Source: Mariniradius saccharolyticus AK6 (lineage in GTDB: Bacteria > Bacteroidota > Bacteroidia > Cytophagales > Cyclobacteriaceae). Taken from it: a stretch of 64,000 nt of DNA. The stretch covers positions 62,001 to 126,000 of the forward strand of contig NZ_AMZY02000014.1 in assembly GCF_000330725.2 (NCBI RefSeq), given 5' to 3'. Below, piece after piece: positions 37,503 to 46,910 of the stretch (position 1 is its first letter; the number at the start of each line of letters is the position of its first letter). Both the position numbers and the translations under genes were made by a program. Under the pieces are notes generated by a model. The model had not been told where the DNA came from. It saw only the letters and a program-made list of their open reading frames with translations, and searched no databases.

Positions 37503-37534
37503 AAAAAGCCGCTCCGTTAGGGGTGGCTTTTTTT
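37503..37534 (+). terminator. Terminator of the TonB receptor gene
   Basis: AAAAAAGCCGCTCC pairs with GGGGTGGCTTTTTTT around GTTA, 20 bases after the stop codon. Confidence 0.8.
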
Positions 37535-37543
37535 GTTTTGTAT

Positions 37544-37612
37544 GTTGGAAGGTTGAAAGGTTGGAAAGTTATTGGGTTATTGGGTTGAAAAGTAGGAAGG
37601 TTATTGGGTAAC
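37544..37612 (+). repeat. G/T-rich short tandem-like repeats
   Basis: Units such as GGAAGGTTGAAAGGTT and TTATTGGGTTATTGGGTTG recur imperfectly over about 70 bases between the receptor terminator and the SulP gene. No coding or promoter signal is seen within them. Confidence 0.55.
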
Positions 37613-37713
37613 ATTCGTCACAATGCCTGAGCGCATTTTTCCTGAATTTTGTCAGCAATTCCGGTACTTAAAGGTATGTGCCGGGATTTTTGTAACTTAA
37701 TTGATCTCAACCA

Positions 37714-39465
37714 ATGAATACCGCTTTGACAAAAAAGCTAAAAGCATATCTCCCCATCACGGAATGGCTTCCCAACTACAAGAAGTCAGATCTTCAAGGT
37801 GACATATCGGCCGGGCTGACAGTTGGCATCATGCTGATTCCCCAAGGCATGGCCTATGCCATGCTCGCAGGTCTCGAACCCATCCACGGCCTGTATGCAG
37901 TGACTGTGCCCTTGTTGCTGTATGCCATTTTCGGAACCTCCAGACAATTGGCCGTCGGGCCAGTGGCAATGGTATCCTTGCTGACCGCAGCAGGAATCGC
38001 CAGCTTAAATCCTGCATCGCCCGAGCAATACCTGCTCTACGCACTCACATTGGCCTTTCTGGTAGGATTGATCCAGTTTGGGATGGGCCTGTTCCGATTG
38101 GGCTTTGTCGTGAACTTCCTCTCCCACCCTGTCATCAATGGCTTCACCTCCGCGGCTGCGATCATCATCGGATTGAGCCAGGTGAAGCACCTACTGCGCA
38201 TCAACCTGCCTAACTCAGAACACGTGCAGGAAATGATTCTGGCCATTTTTCAAAACATCGGGGACATCCATTGGATCACGTTTGGTATTGGTGTGATCGG
38301 GATCATCATCATCAAATACGGCAAGAAAATCCATAAAAGCTTCCCAGCGCCGCTCGCTGCTGTGATCGTAGGAATCGCCCTTGTAACGGGTTTTAACCTC
38401 ACGGAACAAGGGGTAAAAATCGTCGGTGACGTACCCGGAGGCCTCCCATCGTTGACCTCCCCCTCATTCGATTTGGAAAGTTGGAAGACATTGATCCCAA
38501 TAGCATTGACCATTTCGCTGGTTGGATTTGCCGAAAGCTTTGCTGTCGCAAAAACCATCCAAGCCAAACATAAAAACTATCGACTTGATCCCAATCAGGA
38601 GCTCATCGGCTTGGGCGTTGCCAACTTTGGGGCTGCCCACTTTGGAGGATACCCTGTTACGGGAGGATTTTCCCGAACTGCCGTCAACGACAACGCCGGG
38701 GCACGTACCACCTTGGCTTCGATCATCAGTGCACTTTTGATCGTGTTGACCTTACTTTTCTTCACCGGGTTGTTCTACAATCTACCAAGTGCGATCTTGG
38801 CAGCGGTAGTGCTCGTGGCCGTGTCGGGCTTGATTGATTTCAAGGAACCCGTACATCTCTGGCACAAGGACAAGGCCGATTTCGGAATGTTGATAGCCAC
38901 CTTCTTGATTACCCTCACCCTGGGAATCGAAACGGGAATCATTTCCGGTATGGTACTCTCACTTTTGGTGGTAATCTACAAAGCCTCAAGGCCACATATC
39001 GCCCAATTGGGCAGGGTGCCGGGCACCAATATCTTCCGGAACGTCAGCAGATTCAAAAACCTGGAAATCCGCGAAGACCTGCTCATGGTCAGGATCGACG
39101 GCCCAATTTACTTTGCCAACGTGGAATTCATCAAAGACCGCATCGACCATTGGTTGGAGGAGAAAAACGGCAAGACCAAAATGCTGGTCTTCAACATGGA
39201 GAGCGTCACCAACATAGACAGTACCGGTGCCCATGAACTCAACGAATGGATCACTTACTGGCGAAAAACGGGAATCGACGTCAGCATGACCAGCATCAAG
39301 GGTCCCGTCCGAGACGTACTCAGCCGTTGGTCTTTGCTGGAATTTGTCGGACCAGACCACATATTCATCGACGACATTTCGGCCCTATCAGCCTATGACC
39401 ATGTCATCGACGAAGATGCCTTGGGAAAATATTCAACCTATGCCACCCAAACCAATCCAAAGTAA
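37714..39465 (+). CDS. SulP-family anion transporter
   Basis: A 583-residue transporter with about 12-14 membrane segments and a C-terminal STAS domain (about 455-565: MLVFNMESVTNIDSTGAHEL). The SulP signature is seen in AGLTVGIMLIPQGMAYAMLAG and GLEPIHGLYAV. It is coupled to a beta-carbonic anhydrase gene by a one-base overlap (TAATG), which points to bicarbonate rather than sulphate as the likely substrate, as in BicA-like sodium-bicarbonate importers; this is inference from context. Confidence 0.9.
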   Translation: MNTALTKKLKAYLPITEWLPNYKKSDLQGDISAGLTVGIMLIPQGMAYAMLAGLEPIHGLYAVTVPLLLYAIFGTSRQLAVGPVAMVSLLTAAGIASLNPASPEQYLLYALTLAFLVGLIQFGMGLFRLGFVVNFLSHPVINGFTSAAAIIIGLSQVKHLLRINLPNSEHVQEMILAIFQNIGDIHWITFGIGVIGIIIIKYGKKIHKSFPAPLAAVIVGIALVTGFNLTEQGVKIVGDVPGGLPSLTSPSFDLESWKTLIPIALTISLVGFAESFAVAKTIQAKHKNYRLDPNQELIGLGVANFGAAHFGGYPVTGGFSRTAVNDNAGARTTLASIISALLIVLTLLFFTGLFYNLPSAILAAVVLVAVSGLIDFKEPVHLWHKDKADFGMLIATFLITLTLGIETGIISGMVLSLLVVIYKASRPHIAQLGRVPGTNIFRNVSRFKNLEIREDLLMVRIDGPIYFANVEFIKDRIDHWLEEKNGKTKMLVFNMESVTNIDSTGAHELNEWITYWRKTGIDVSMTSIKGPVRDVLSRWSLLEFVGPDHIFIDDISALSAYDHVIDEDALGKYSTYATQTNPK

Positions 39466-40082
39466 TGTGCCGCACAGATATCAACGAATATTTGGAAAAC
39501 AACCGCCATTGGGTGGCTGATGTCCTCGCCAAAGACAAAACCTACTTTGACCAACTGACATCGGGACAACAACCCAGTGCGCTATTGCTGGGCTGCTCGG
39601 ACAGCCGCGTCTCCCCTTCTATGGTCCTCGGGACGAATTTGGGCGAGCTTTTCATTCACCGCAATATTGCCAATGTGGTCTCCCACACGGACCTCAATTT
39701 CCTATCAGTGATGCAATATGCCGTGGAGAGTCTCGGCGTCAAGGATATCATCGTTTATGGCCACTACGGCTGTGGCGGCATCCGCGCGGCTTACGAAAAC
39801 AACAACAATGGCCTTATCGACAATTGGCTGGCCAATATCAAGGATGTCATCCGCCACCATCAGTCCGAACTCGACGCGATCGCGGATACCGATGAGCGGC
39901 TCAACAAACTCGTAGAACTCAATGTTTTGGAACAGATCGCCAACATCAAGCAAACTTCTGTGTACAAAAATGCCCTGGCCAATGGAAACAAAATCCTGCT
40001 ACACGCTTGGGTATTTGACTTCTCCACCGGACTCGTCCACGACCTGAAGAAAAAATACAACATTACCCCAAGTATAGCTTAG
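39465..40082 (+). CDS. Beta-carbonic anhydrase
   Basis: A 205-residue zinc enzyme converting CO2 and bicarbonate. Zinc ligands are C44, H100 and C103 (LLGCSDSRV and VYGHYGCGG), with the D46/R48 dyad present. It lacks a signal peptide and is cytoplasmic. Its start overlaps the stop of the SulP gene by one base, so the transporter and enzyme are made together, supporting a joint role in inorganic carbon supply or pH control. Confidence 0.93.
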   Translation: MCRTDINEYLENNRHWVADVLAKDKTYFDQLTSGQQPSALLLGCSDSRVSPSMVLGTNLGELFIHRNIANVVSHTDLNFLSVMQYAVESLGVKDIIVYGHYGCGGIRAAYENNNNGLIDNWLANIKDVIRHHQSELDAIADTDERLNKLVELNVLEQIANIKQTSVYKNALANGNKILLHAWVFDFSTGLVHDLKKKYNITPSIA

Positions 40083-40111
40083 TGAAATCAATACCGTGAT
40101 CATATTCCCCA

Positions 40112-40143
40112 GCCCGGACACCAAATGCCCGGGCATTTTTTTT
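40112..40143 (+). terminator. Terminator of the SulP-carbonic anhydrase unit
   Basis: GCCCGG (40112-40117) pairs with CCGGGC (40129-40134), followed by ATTTTTTTT. Confidence 0.75.
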
Positions 40144-40167
40144 CGATATGCTTGAAATCGAAAGACC

Positions 40168-40827
40168 TCAGGAAATCAACTCCTCAAAATCGTCACGCAC
40201 ATAAATGACGTTTCTACCCAATTCGATCCATTTCTTCTTCTCCAGTTGTTTGAGCAATCTTGAGATGACTTCCCTAGAGGTCCCGAGTTCATTGGCAATC
40301 TCCTGATGGGTGGTATGGAGCTCGTTGGTCTTGTGCTGCTTCATCTTTGTAACGATAAAGCGCATCAGCCTTTCGTCCATTCTTTTGAACGCTACGGCAT
40401 CCAAAGCCACGAGCATTTCATGGAATCGAGTCTGATAGGTTATCGCTACAAAATCCTTCCATTGCTTGTACTGGTCGGACCACTCTTCGTGCTTTTCTAT
40501 CGGCACGGCGAGTAGTTGGGTGCGCTCCTCGGTAACCGCTTTTATTTCGGAAGGACGGGAGGCCGTACAACAGGTCAAAGACATGGCACAAGTCTCGCCA
40601 GGCTCGAGAAAATACAGGAAAAGCTCTTTTCCGTCCTCATCCATCCGAAGGATTTTGATGGAGCCTTCCAATACGATCGGCACCATTTTGACAAATTGCC
40701 CAGGTTCGGTAATGACCTTCCCGGGCTGTAGATCCATGATTTTACCGTGGTTCAACAATGCCTGCAAAAGTCCCGGGTCTGTGATGTTGGGGAGTTTCTG
40801 TTTGAGTTCTTCTATATCCATTGCCAT
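40168..40827 (-). CDS. Crp/Fnr-family transcriptional regulator
   Basis: A 219-residue regulator with a cupin-like cNMP-binding domain (about 25-120; PGKVITEPGQ, FYFLEPGETCAMSL-like strands) and an HTH_Crp domain (about 150-215; THQEIANELGTSREVISRLL). A Cys pair (LTCCTASRP) in the sensor domain may respond to redox or a metal; there is no N-terminal Fnr cluster. ATG at 40827 or 40821 is the start; a -7 match TATTTTTG at 40841-40834 lies so close that the leader must be very short. It converges with the carbonic anhydrase gene. Confidence 0.85.
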   Translation of the reverse strand: MAMDIEELKQKLPNITDPGLLQALLNHGKIMDLQPGKVITEPGQFVKMVPIVLEGSIKILRMDEDGKELFLYFLEPGETCAMSLTCCTASRPSEIKAVTEERTQLLAVPIEKHEEWSDQYKQWKDFVAITYQTRFHEMLVALDAVAFKRMDERLMRFIVTKMKQHKTNELHTTHQEIANELGTSREVISRLLKQLEKKKWIELGRNVIYVRDDFEELIS

Positions 40828-40879
40828 AGTTGCCAAAAATATCTTGAGCCGGAGTTCAATTTAGTGACATTGCTCACAA

Positions 40880-40913
40880 AAAAAAAGGCAAGCCCGCTGA
40901 GCCTGCCTTTTTC
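40880..40913 (-). terminator. Terminator of the SDR gene
   Basis: On the minus strand AAAAAGGCA and TGCCTTTTT enclose a G/C-rich loop that can also pair; a T-run follows. Confidence 0.75.
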
Positions 40914-40934
40914 CACATCAGTAACCCTATTAAT

Positions 40935-41699
40935 CTATGTACCAAAACCACCGTCGATCACATATGTCGATCCAGTGATGAAACTGCTTTGATCCGAGGC
41001 CAGAAAGGTGGCCAAGTTGGCGATATCCTCGTTGACGGCATACCTGCCCAAGGGGATCATCTTTTCAAATCCCTTTTTGACTTCGGCGCCGGCACCCGGT
41101 GCGAAACCTTCTTCCAAAGACCGCATCATGCGGTTATCAACAGGGGAAGGATGGATGGTATTGACCCGGATGTTGAACGGTGCCCCTTCCAAGGCAGCCA
41201 CGCGCATCGTTCCGATGACTGCATGCTTGCTAGTCGTGTAGGCCATCATCTGGGCGGTGCCCTGAAGTCCTGCGACAGAAGAGGTGATGATCACCGAACC
41301 GCCTCCCGACTGCTGGAGATAAGGAAATGAATACTTCAAACCAAGCCATACACCCTTGGTGTTGATCGCCAATACTTTGTCGTAAATCTCTTCGGGATAC
41401 TCGGTCAACGGCTTCACCACGCCTTCATATCCCGCATTCAGAAAGACGATATCCATGCTGCCAAAAAGCTCCTTAGCCTTATCACAATAAGCCTTCACCT
41501 CCTCGGTCTTGCTCACATCAGCGGGATAAACATGGACTTTATCGGAGCCCAAATCCTTTTTCGCCTGCTGCAGCCCTTCGGAATTCAAATCCACCAGCAG
41601 GATCCCCGCTGCCTGCTCCTCCAAAAACCTTTTTGCGGTTGCTTTACCAATCCCCCCGGCCCCGCCGGTGATGATCGCATACTTCCCTTTCAGTGTCAT
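40935..41699 (-). CDS. SDR oxidoreductase
   Basis: A 254-residue classical SDR. TGGAGGIGKA binds the cofactor; DLNSEG at the end of strand 2 suggests NAD; NAGYEG, ITSSVAGLQG and YTTSKHA carry the active site; the C-terminal SDQSSFITGSTYVIDGGFG is typical. The substrate is unknown. It is divergent from the universal stress protein gene, with 144 bases between. Confidence 0.88.
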   Translation of the reverse strand: MTLKGKYAIITGGAGGIGKATAKRFLEEQAAGILLVDLNSEGLQQAKKDLGSDKVHVYPADVSKTEEVKAYCDKAKELFGSMDIVFLNAGYEGVVKPLTEYPEEIYDKVLAINTKGVWLGLKYSFPYLQQSGGGSVIITSSVAGLQGTAQMMAYTTSKHAVIGTMRVAALEGAPFNIRVNTIHPSPVDNRMMRSLEEGFAPGAGAEVKKGFEKMIPLGRYAVNEDIANLATFLASDQSSFITGSTYVIDGGFGT

Positions 41700-41843
41700 G
41701 GCTCAAGATTTATTGATGACCGAATTTACCCCAACAACCAGATTTTTGGAAAGAAAACAATCATAGAAGTAGATGATTTTCATCATGTTAAAAGGAAAAA
41801 GAAATACAGAAATTCACTTTTGTAAATCAAAACCCCGATAGCC

Positions 41844-42671
41844 ATGAAACGGATCATTGTCCCCATTGACTTCTCTTCGTTTTCGGAAAATGCTTTTCTG
41901 ACGGCGCTTAAGCTTGCCGAAAAAACCAAAAGCAAAGTCACCTGCATCAACGTCGTCAGCACCTTGCTGGACTGGAAATTCCTTTCCAAGGAACAAAAAG
42001 CCCACCACCAAGACATACTCGATTTGGAAACAGAGGCGAAGGAAAAAATGAAAGAATTCCTTGCAGGGCACAGAATGCATGCCGTGACGGTGGAAGCTGA
42101 CGTAGAAATTGGCGTTCCCAGGCAAGTGATACTCGATGCCGCCGACAGCATGAAAGCTGACCTCATCGTCATCGGTGCCTACGGAAAAGACTACCAAGAA
42201 GGCAAGGTCTTGGGCTCAAACCTGCAGTTTATCCTCAGAAACGCAAACTGTCCCGTATTGGCAGTCAAACAGGTCATGAGTGGCAACGACCTGAGGAAAG
42301 TCGTATTCGCCTCCCTGTTCAACGAAAGCTCAAAACCCGCTTTTGCCAAAATCAAGCAGATTCTTAAAAACTTCAAATCATCGGTGCATTTCCTGATGGT
42401 CAATACGCCGTCCAATTTCGTGGATAGCATCACAGCGGAATCTACCATGCATGCCTACGCCAAAGGCAATGAAGACCTCGTGATACACCACCATGTATTC
42501 AACTATCCCGAAACCGAAAACGGCATCGTAGAATTTGCAAAATCCAGAAAAATGGGCTTCATAGCCATTGCTTCCGGCAACCGCAAAGGCTCGGCTTACT
42601 ACCAAGTAGGCGTGACGGATACGGTACTGTTCAAAACCGACCTACCGGTCTTGAGCGTGAAAATCGACTAG
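41844..42671 (+). CDS. Universal stress protein (tandem Usp domains)
   Basis: A 275-residue protein with two UspA-like halves. The first (about 1-145) has KRIIVPIDFSSFSENA and the nucleotide-loop-like IVIGAYGKDYQEGKVLGS; the second (about 150-275) is diverged and ends FIAIASGNRKG...LPVLSVKID, with an intact GNRKGS loop. Such proteins help survival under stress or starvation; partners unknown. It is monocistronic with a good terminator. Confidence 0.88.
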   Translation: MKRIIVPIDFSSFSENAFLTALKLAEKTKSKVTCINVVSTLLDWKFLSKEQKAHHQDILDLETEAKEKMKEFLAGHRMHAVTVEADVEIGVPRQVILDAADSMKADLIVIGAYGKDYQEGKVLGSNLQFILRNANCPVLAVKQVMSGNDLRKVVFASLFNESSKPAFAKIKQILKNFKSSVHFLMVNTPSNFVDSITAESTMHAYAKGNEDLVIHHHVFNYPETENGIVEFAKSRKMGFIAIASGNRKGSAYYQVGVTDTVLFKTDLPVLSVKID

Positions 42672-42704
42672 GCTTTTTTCAATCAATATAAACCCAAATT
42701 ACCC

Positions 42705-42735
42705 AGCCTCCAGAACCATACCTGGAGGCTTTCTT
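42705..42735 (+). terminator. Terminator of the usp gene
   Basis: AGCCTCCAG and CTGGAGGCT form a perfect 9-bp stem, followed by TTCTTC. It lies between convergent genes. Confidence 0.75.
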
Positions 42736-42769
42736 CTTTCCTCCATTTTAATAAGCCTGCAAGAAAATT

Positions 42770-44422
42770 TTATCTGCCGATATCAATCACGTCCTTTTTC
42801 AGGTGCTTCCAGTGGATGACAGCACTACAAAGATTGTCCAATCCCGAAACGACCTGCTTGATGACATTGTTGAGGGTAGAAATCGGATATTCGATCGGTT
42901 GGACTTTCAGTTCCTGGTACAGGTCCGCCATCCAAACCTTATATTGCTTGGCATTTTCCCCAATCCAATCGGGGGCCTTTTCCGGGACCTTCTCCAGCTT
43001 CATGTAGTCTTCCAAAACATCCAGAAAATCCATGGTATAGTTGCGAAGCTTGCCATGAACCGCAATGACTGCGCGATCCTCCTCATCCTCCATGTCACGG
43101 ATATTGTGCATCACATCCTTGATATCCTTGGCAGAATAGACCAGCGTCCGCAGCGCCAACTGCAATGCGGTAAGTTTTGTGGAATCCTCTACACTGAGAC
43201 TCTCCTCCTGCAGGGCGATCTGGTATTTGGTGATTTCGTCCTCCAATGACTTGATTTGGTGGTATTCATCCATCAAGTTAACAGGTTTGTAAAGGATTTT
43301 TCTCCAAATCGACATCCCATCCTGTGATGCATCTCCCCCATCCCATACGTTGATGATGAAGTTGAGCGTCCTGTCAAACACCAACTGGATCTCCTTTTCC
43401 AATGCATTGAGCGCAACATCGGGCACCTTGGGGCTTACATTCTTGATAAACTGGGTGAAGCCTTTTGGCTCCGATTCGGCAAACCACTTTTTGAGCCAAT
43501 TCTCATATTGGGGTACAAATGGAAAGAAAACCACAATTCCCAACAGATTGAACAGGGTATTGAACATCACCAATTCAATCAGCGGATCCTCGACCGAGAA
43601 GGCCCGCATGCTGAAATCCACCAACTCATCCACAAAGAAAAATACCAAAAGTCCGGTTGCCACATTGAAAACAAAATGCGAAAGGGCCAGTCTTTTCTTG
43701 TCTGCGGTTCCGCCCAAAGCACCGATGCCGACGGTGACAGTCGTCCCGATATTGGCGCCGATGATGAGGATGGCACCTTGATGCAGACCAATCATGCCCG
43801 CACTCATGGCGCTCAGGATAATGACCACCATCGCCGAACTCGATTGGATCAAGGCCGTAACCACAATGCCCACAACCAAAAAAGCAAAATTCCCGAATGC
43901 CGCGATTTTCTGTAAATCCAACTGGTAGGCGATCTGTTCGATGGAAGTCTTCATAAAGTCCAAACCAAGAAACATCAACCCAAATCCCAGCAGCAACAAG
44001 CCTATGTTCCGCAATTTGATACGGGATTCGAAAAACAGGTACAGGAGAATCCCGATCCCCAAAAACGGCGTCGATATGGACTCCACGCTCATCTTGAACC
44101 CAAGAGTCGCTACGATCCATGAGGTCATCGTCGTCCCGAGGTTTGCGCCAAGCATCACGCCAATGGCATTTCGCAAACTGAGCACACCCGCACCCAAAAA
44201 AGCCAACACCATCAAGGTGACCAAGGAACTGCTTTGCAAAACGGCCGTCACAAGCGCTCCGAACAATACGGCACTGAGTGTATTGCTTGTGAAGCGCTGC
44301 ATGCCGTTTCGGAAAGCCTTGCCGGCCATTTCCCGAATGGCACTTTCCAGCTGATGCATGCCCCACATAAACATTCCGGTACCAGCCAGAAATTTCCAGA
44401 AATCAAAACTTTCCTGATCCAT
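42770..44422 (-). CDS. Na/Pi-cotransporter family protein
   Basis: A 550-residue membrane protein of the NptA/YjbB type. Two inverted Na_Pi_cotrans repeats each carry the QSSS motif (AVLQSSSLVTLM and ALIQSSSAMVVI) with GANLGTTMTSW and GANIGTTVTVG. The C-terminal 200 residues are helical and PhoU-like. Such proteins move phosphate across the inner membrane, often outward. Monocistronic. The 233 bases upstream hold no gene I can support beyond a 24-codon frame at 44467-44541. Confidence 0.9.
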   Translation of the reverse strand: MDQESFDFWKFLAGTGMFMWGMHQLESAIREMAGKAFRNGMQRFTSNTLSAVLFGALVTAVLQSSSLVTLMVLAFLGAGVLSLRNAIGVMLGANLGTTMTSWIVATLGFKMSVESISTPFLGIGILLYLFFESRIKLRNIGLLLLGFGLMFLGLDFMKTSIEQIAYQLDLQKIAAFGNFAFLVVGIVVTALIQSSSAMVVIILSAMSAGMIGLHQGAILIIGANIGTTVTVGIGALGGTADKKRLALSHFVFNVATGLLVFFFVDELVDFSMRAFSVEDPLIELVMFNTLFNLLGIVVFFPFVPQYENWLKKWFAESEPKGFTQFIKNVSPKVPDVALNALEKEIQLVFDRTLNFIINVWDGGDASQDGMSIWRKILYKPVNLMDEYHQIKSLEDEITKYQIALQEESLSVEDSTKLTALQLALRTLVYSAKDIKDVMHNIRDMEDEEDRAVIAVHGKLRNYTMDFLDVLEDYMKLEKVPEKAPDWIGENAKQYKVWMADLYQELKVQPIEYPISTLNNVIKQVVSGLDNLCSAVIHWKHLKKDVIDIGR

Positions 44423-44655
44423 GACGATTGTACAGCCTTACCAAATATAACCACAAGGGGCGAAAAATGGGCGATCTAGATAGACAATCAATCGCCTTTT
44501 TGCGGTACTGGGTGGAAGGAAAAGAAGGAGTTAAGGGCTGACCCAACATTCTCCGCAATGCTTCCTCAGGACACAATAAAGTCGAAGAAGGTGAGTTTGC
44601 TGCAAAAGCATACGCCAAGCTGCACGTCTACATGAATTCAACAAACAGCATGGAA

Positions 44656-45591
44656 TCATCCCAAAATATCAGCCAATCCACGAAAGAGGTTCAAGGGGTA
44701 CTCCGCCCAGCGGTTGCACAGGTACAGATACCACTCTTTGCCGTAGACCACATAGATGCGGCAGGGATGTCCGGCTTCTTTGTAGGCTTCGAATGCCTCA
44801 TTGCAGATCCCAAGCAGTCGCTCCAGCACATAGTTTTGGGGCTGATGCTGGTGAATCAACTTTACCGTTTCCTGATGGATTTTTTCATCGTGCGAAGCGA
44901 TGGCACAGGGATGGTCATTGGCCAAAAGCTGGTCGACATAGTTGAGGTATCGTTCATCCAATTCCTTTCCCCGTGGAATGGAAAGACCGCTGGGTGTGTC
45001 GTAGGCGCCTTTGACCAAGCGGATACTTCCGGGTAGTTGGAGGATTTCCTTGAAGTCATCGGAGGTGCGGTGGAGATAGGCCTGAATCGTGATTCCAAGG
45101 TTGGGGTGCGTCTTGAGCGTTTCCTTGTAAATGTCCAGAATCGCATCGGTTCGGTCGGTTCCCTCCATGCTGATGATCACTTCTTGATTTGATTTTGCAG
45201 CTGCACGGCAGAGGAGGTCCAGGTTTTCCATCGCCAATTCCCGGGATACAAGCATACCGATATGGGAAAGGTCCAAGGAAATGGAGGAATTGAGTCGGTG
45301 GGATTGGATGGCTGCTGCGAAGGCGAGGAATTCCGTAGTGGCTTCCCTTGCGTCCTTTTCATTTCGGATGCTCTCTCCCATAAAGTCCGTGGTCACCCGA
45401 TATCCGGATCGGTTGATCCGCTGGATAGCGTGGATGGTCTCTTCGAGCGTTTCTCCGCCGATGTACCGGTTGGCTGCTTTTTTGAAAAGCTGAAATAGGG
45501 CCGGATTGCTGAGAATAAAGGCTTTCGCCTCTTCGTTGAGGGCGGCTTTTTTGAGGGCTTCTGAGCCGAGTTTTAGAAGTTCGTGATCCAT
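44656..45591 (-). CDS. Proline dehydrogenase
   Basis: A 311-residue monofunctional FAD-dependent proline dehydrogenase that oxidises proline to pyrroline-5-carboxylate. The barrel motifs are DFMGES, ISLDLSHIG, IQAYLHRT, RLVKGAYDTP, IASHDE and the substrate-binding C-terminus VYGKEWYLYLCNRWAEYP. Length fits the short bacterial form. The electrons go to quinones at the membrane. It is last in a minus-strand series after DUF763, with a 92-base gap. No P5C dehydrogenase is nearby. Confidence 0.88.
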   Translation of the reverse strand: MDHELLKLGSEALKKAALNEEAKAFILSNPALFQLFKKAANRYIGGETLEETIHAIQRINRSGYRVTTDFMGESIRNEKDAREATTEFLAFAAAIQSHRLNSSISLDLSHIGMLVSRELAMENLDLLCRAAAKSNQEVIISMEGTDRTDAILDIYKETLKTHPNLGITIQAYLHRTSDDFKEILQLPGSIRLVKGAYDTPSGLSIPRGKELDERYLNYVDQLLANDHPCAIASHDEKIHQETVKLIHQHQPQNYVLERLLGICNEAFEAYKEAGHPCRIYVVYGKEWYLYLCNRWAEYPLNLFRGLADILG

Positions 45592-45683
45592 GGTTCGCGT
45601 GGATTTCGTTTGGAGCCCGTGAATTTAATTCCTGTATTTTGATTTCAATGCTTTGGTATTGGTCTTTGAAAATATCGAAAACG

Positions 45684-46898
45684 CTATTTTTTCTCGGGAT
45701 TCCCAATGGCACCATTTTGGTCATTCTTGGAAGAAAATCCAAAAATCGTCCTTCCTCCATATTTCCAGGAATCTTCATTTTCTTTTTGGATCAGTTCCTG
45801 GACTCCGGTATTGGGCGTAAAATTCTGTTCTGCCGCCTGTGCCAGCTCGCTCAGTTTCTTGATGGCCTGCTGCTGGTCGGTAGCGGAGATTTTCGCTTTT
45901 TCCACGGCATTGCGAAGCGTGGAAATCGTCTCATCATACACCTTAGTCGGTACGGGAAAAGGCTTTCCACCCTTGCTTCCGTGGGCAAATGAAAATCTTG
46001 CCGGATCGCTGAACCGGGAAGGCCTGCCGTGGATCACTTCACTGACCAAAGCCAAGGATTGGAGTGTCCGTGGCCCAAGCCCTTTGAGTTGGAGTAATTC
46101 TTCAAACGTTTGGGTTTGTGACTCTTGCGCCAGCCAAAGGATAGAGCCCAAGCGCTTCAAATCCACGTCCGCATCCTTGACGGCGTAGTAATTAGGCAAC
46201 TTCATGTGGGGAATTTCTGCGAGGATTTTGGCAGGATGTTCTTGGGAAATGCTGATCATGGCTGTTTGGGTAGGCTTGGCTTGCCTGTCCACCAAATTCA
46301 AAATCTCTCCCTGATGATCCCCGCAAATCGCCGTGTGCGGTTCCTCCACAAAAGACTGCAAGCTGCTGGAGTTCCAATGGTACCTGCGGGCCCTACCGTC
46401 TTCAGGCTTCATGCCTTGTTGGATGACCGACCAATCCGCTTCATCGCTGACGAGGAAATAGTGCATGTAGACCTGAAATCCATCCTGAATCGCCGTGCTG
46501 TCCACTTTTGCCGAGAGTCGGCTATACCGGGCAAGCTCCTGTCCATCCAATCCGGTTTGATCGCCTACCCGGACGAGTTCAGCAGGGGTTTGAAGGGAAT
46601 CTTTGCCTTTCCCTCCACACACATAAATTCCCAATTCCTTTGCATGGGGATTAAGGGATTTCTTCAAGGCACTCATCACGGCTGTGGTGACACCGGAGGA
46701 ATTCCAATCCATGCCGATCACGGCCCCGAAACTCTGAAACCAGAAAGGGTCGGAAATCCGCCTGAGGAATTCCTTTTTCCCATACTCCATCAAGATCGTC
46801 TCCACGATGGGTAGACTCAGCCGGGTCATTCGATCAAATAACCAAGTGGGAATACTTCCTCCCATAAGTTTCAGGTCAGCCGTGCCGGAGCGTTTCAT
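45684..46898 (-). CDS. DUF763 protein
   Basis: A 404-residue protein matching the DUF763 family: KRSGTADLKLMGGSIPTWLF at the N-terminus, VIGMDWNSSGVTTAVMSALK, and a helix-hairpin-helix-like QLKGLGPRTLQSLALVSEVI near residue 270. The HhH motif suggests nucleic-acid binding; several relatives are discussed in DNA repair settings, but the function is not established. It begins 12 bases after the DUF2461 gene and is likely cotranscribed with it. Confidence 0.82.
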   Translation of the reverse strand: MKRSGTADLKLMGGSIPTWLFDRMTRLSLPIVETILMEYGKKEFLRRISDPFWFQSFGAVIGMDWNSSGVTTAVMSALKKSLNPHAKELGIYVCGGKGKDSLQTPAELVRVGDQTGLDGQELARYSRLSAKVDSTAIQDGFQVYMHYFLVSDEADWSVIQQGMKPEDGRARRYHWNSSSLQSFVEEPHTAICGDHQGEILNLVDRQAKPTQTAMISISQEHPAKILAEIPHMKLPNYYAVKDADVDLKRLGSILWLAQESQTQTFEELLQLKGLGPRTLQSLALVSEVIHGRPSRFSDPARFSFAHGSKGGKPFPVPTKVYDETISTLRNAVEKAKISATDQQQAIKKLSELAQAAEQNFTPNTGVQELIQKENEDSWKYGGRTIFGFSSKNDQNGAIGNPEKK

Positions 46899-46910
46899 TG
46901 GAATGGGATT

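Noticed and set aside
44467-44655. 24-codon frame with an in-frame TGA followed by more open frame upstream of the Na/Pi gene
   Set aside because: Read-through or selenocysteine was considered, but the continuation merges into the antisense of proline dehydrogenase and there is no SECIS-like hairpin I can identify.
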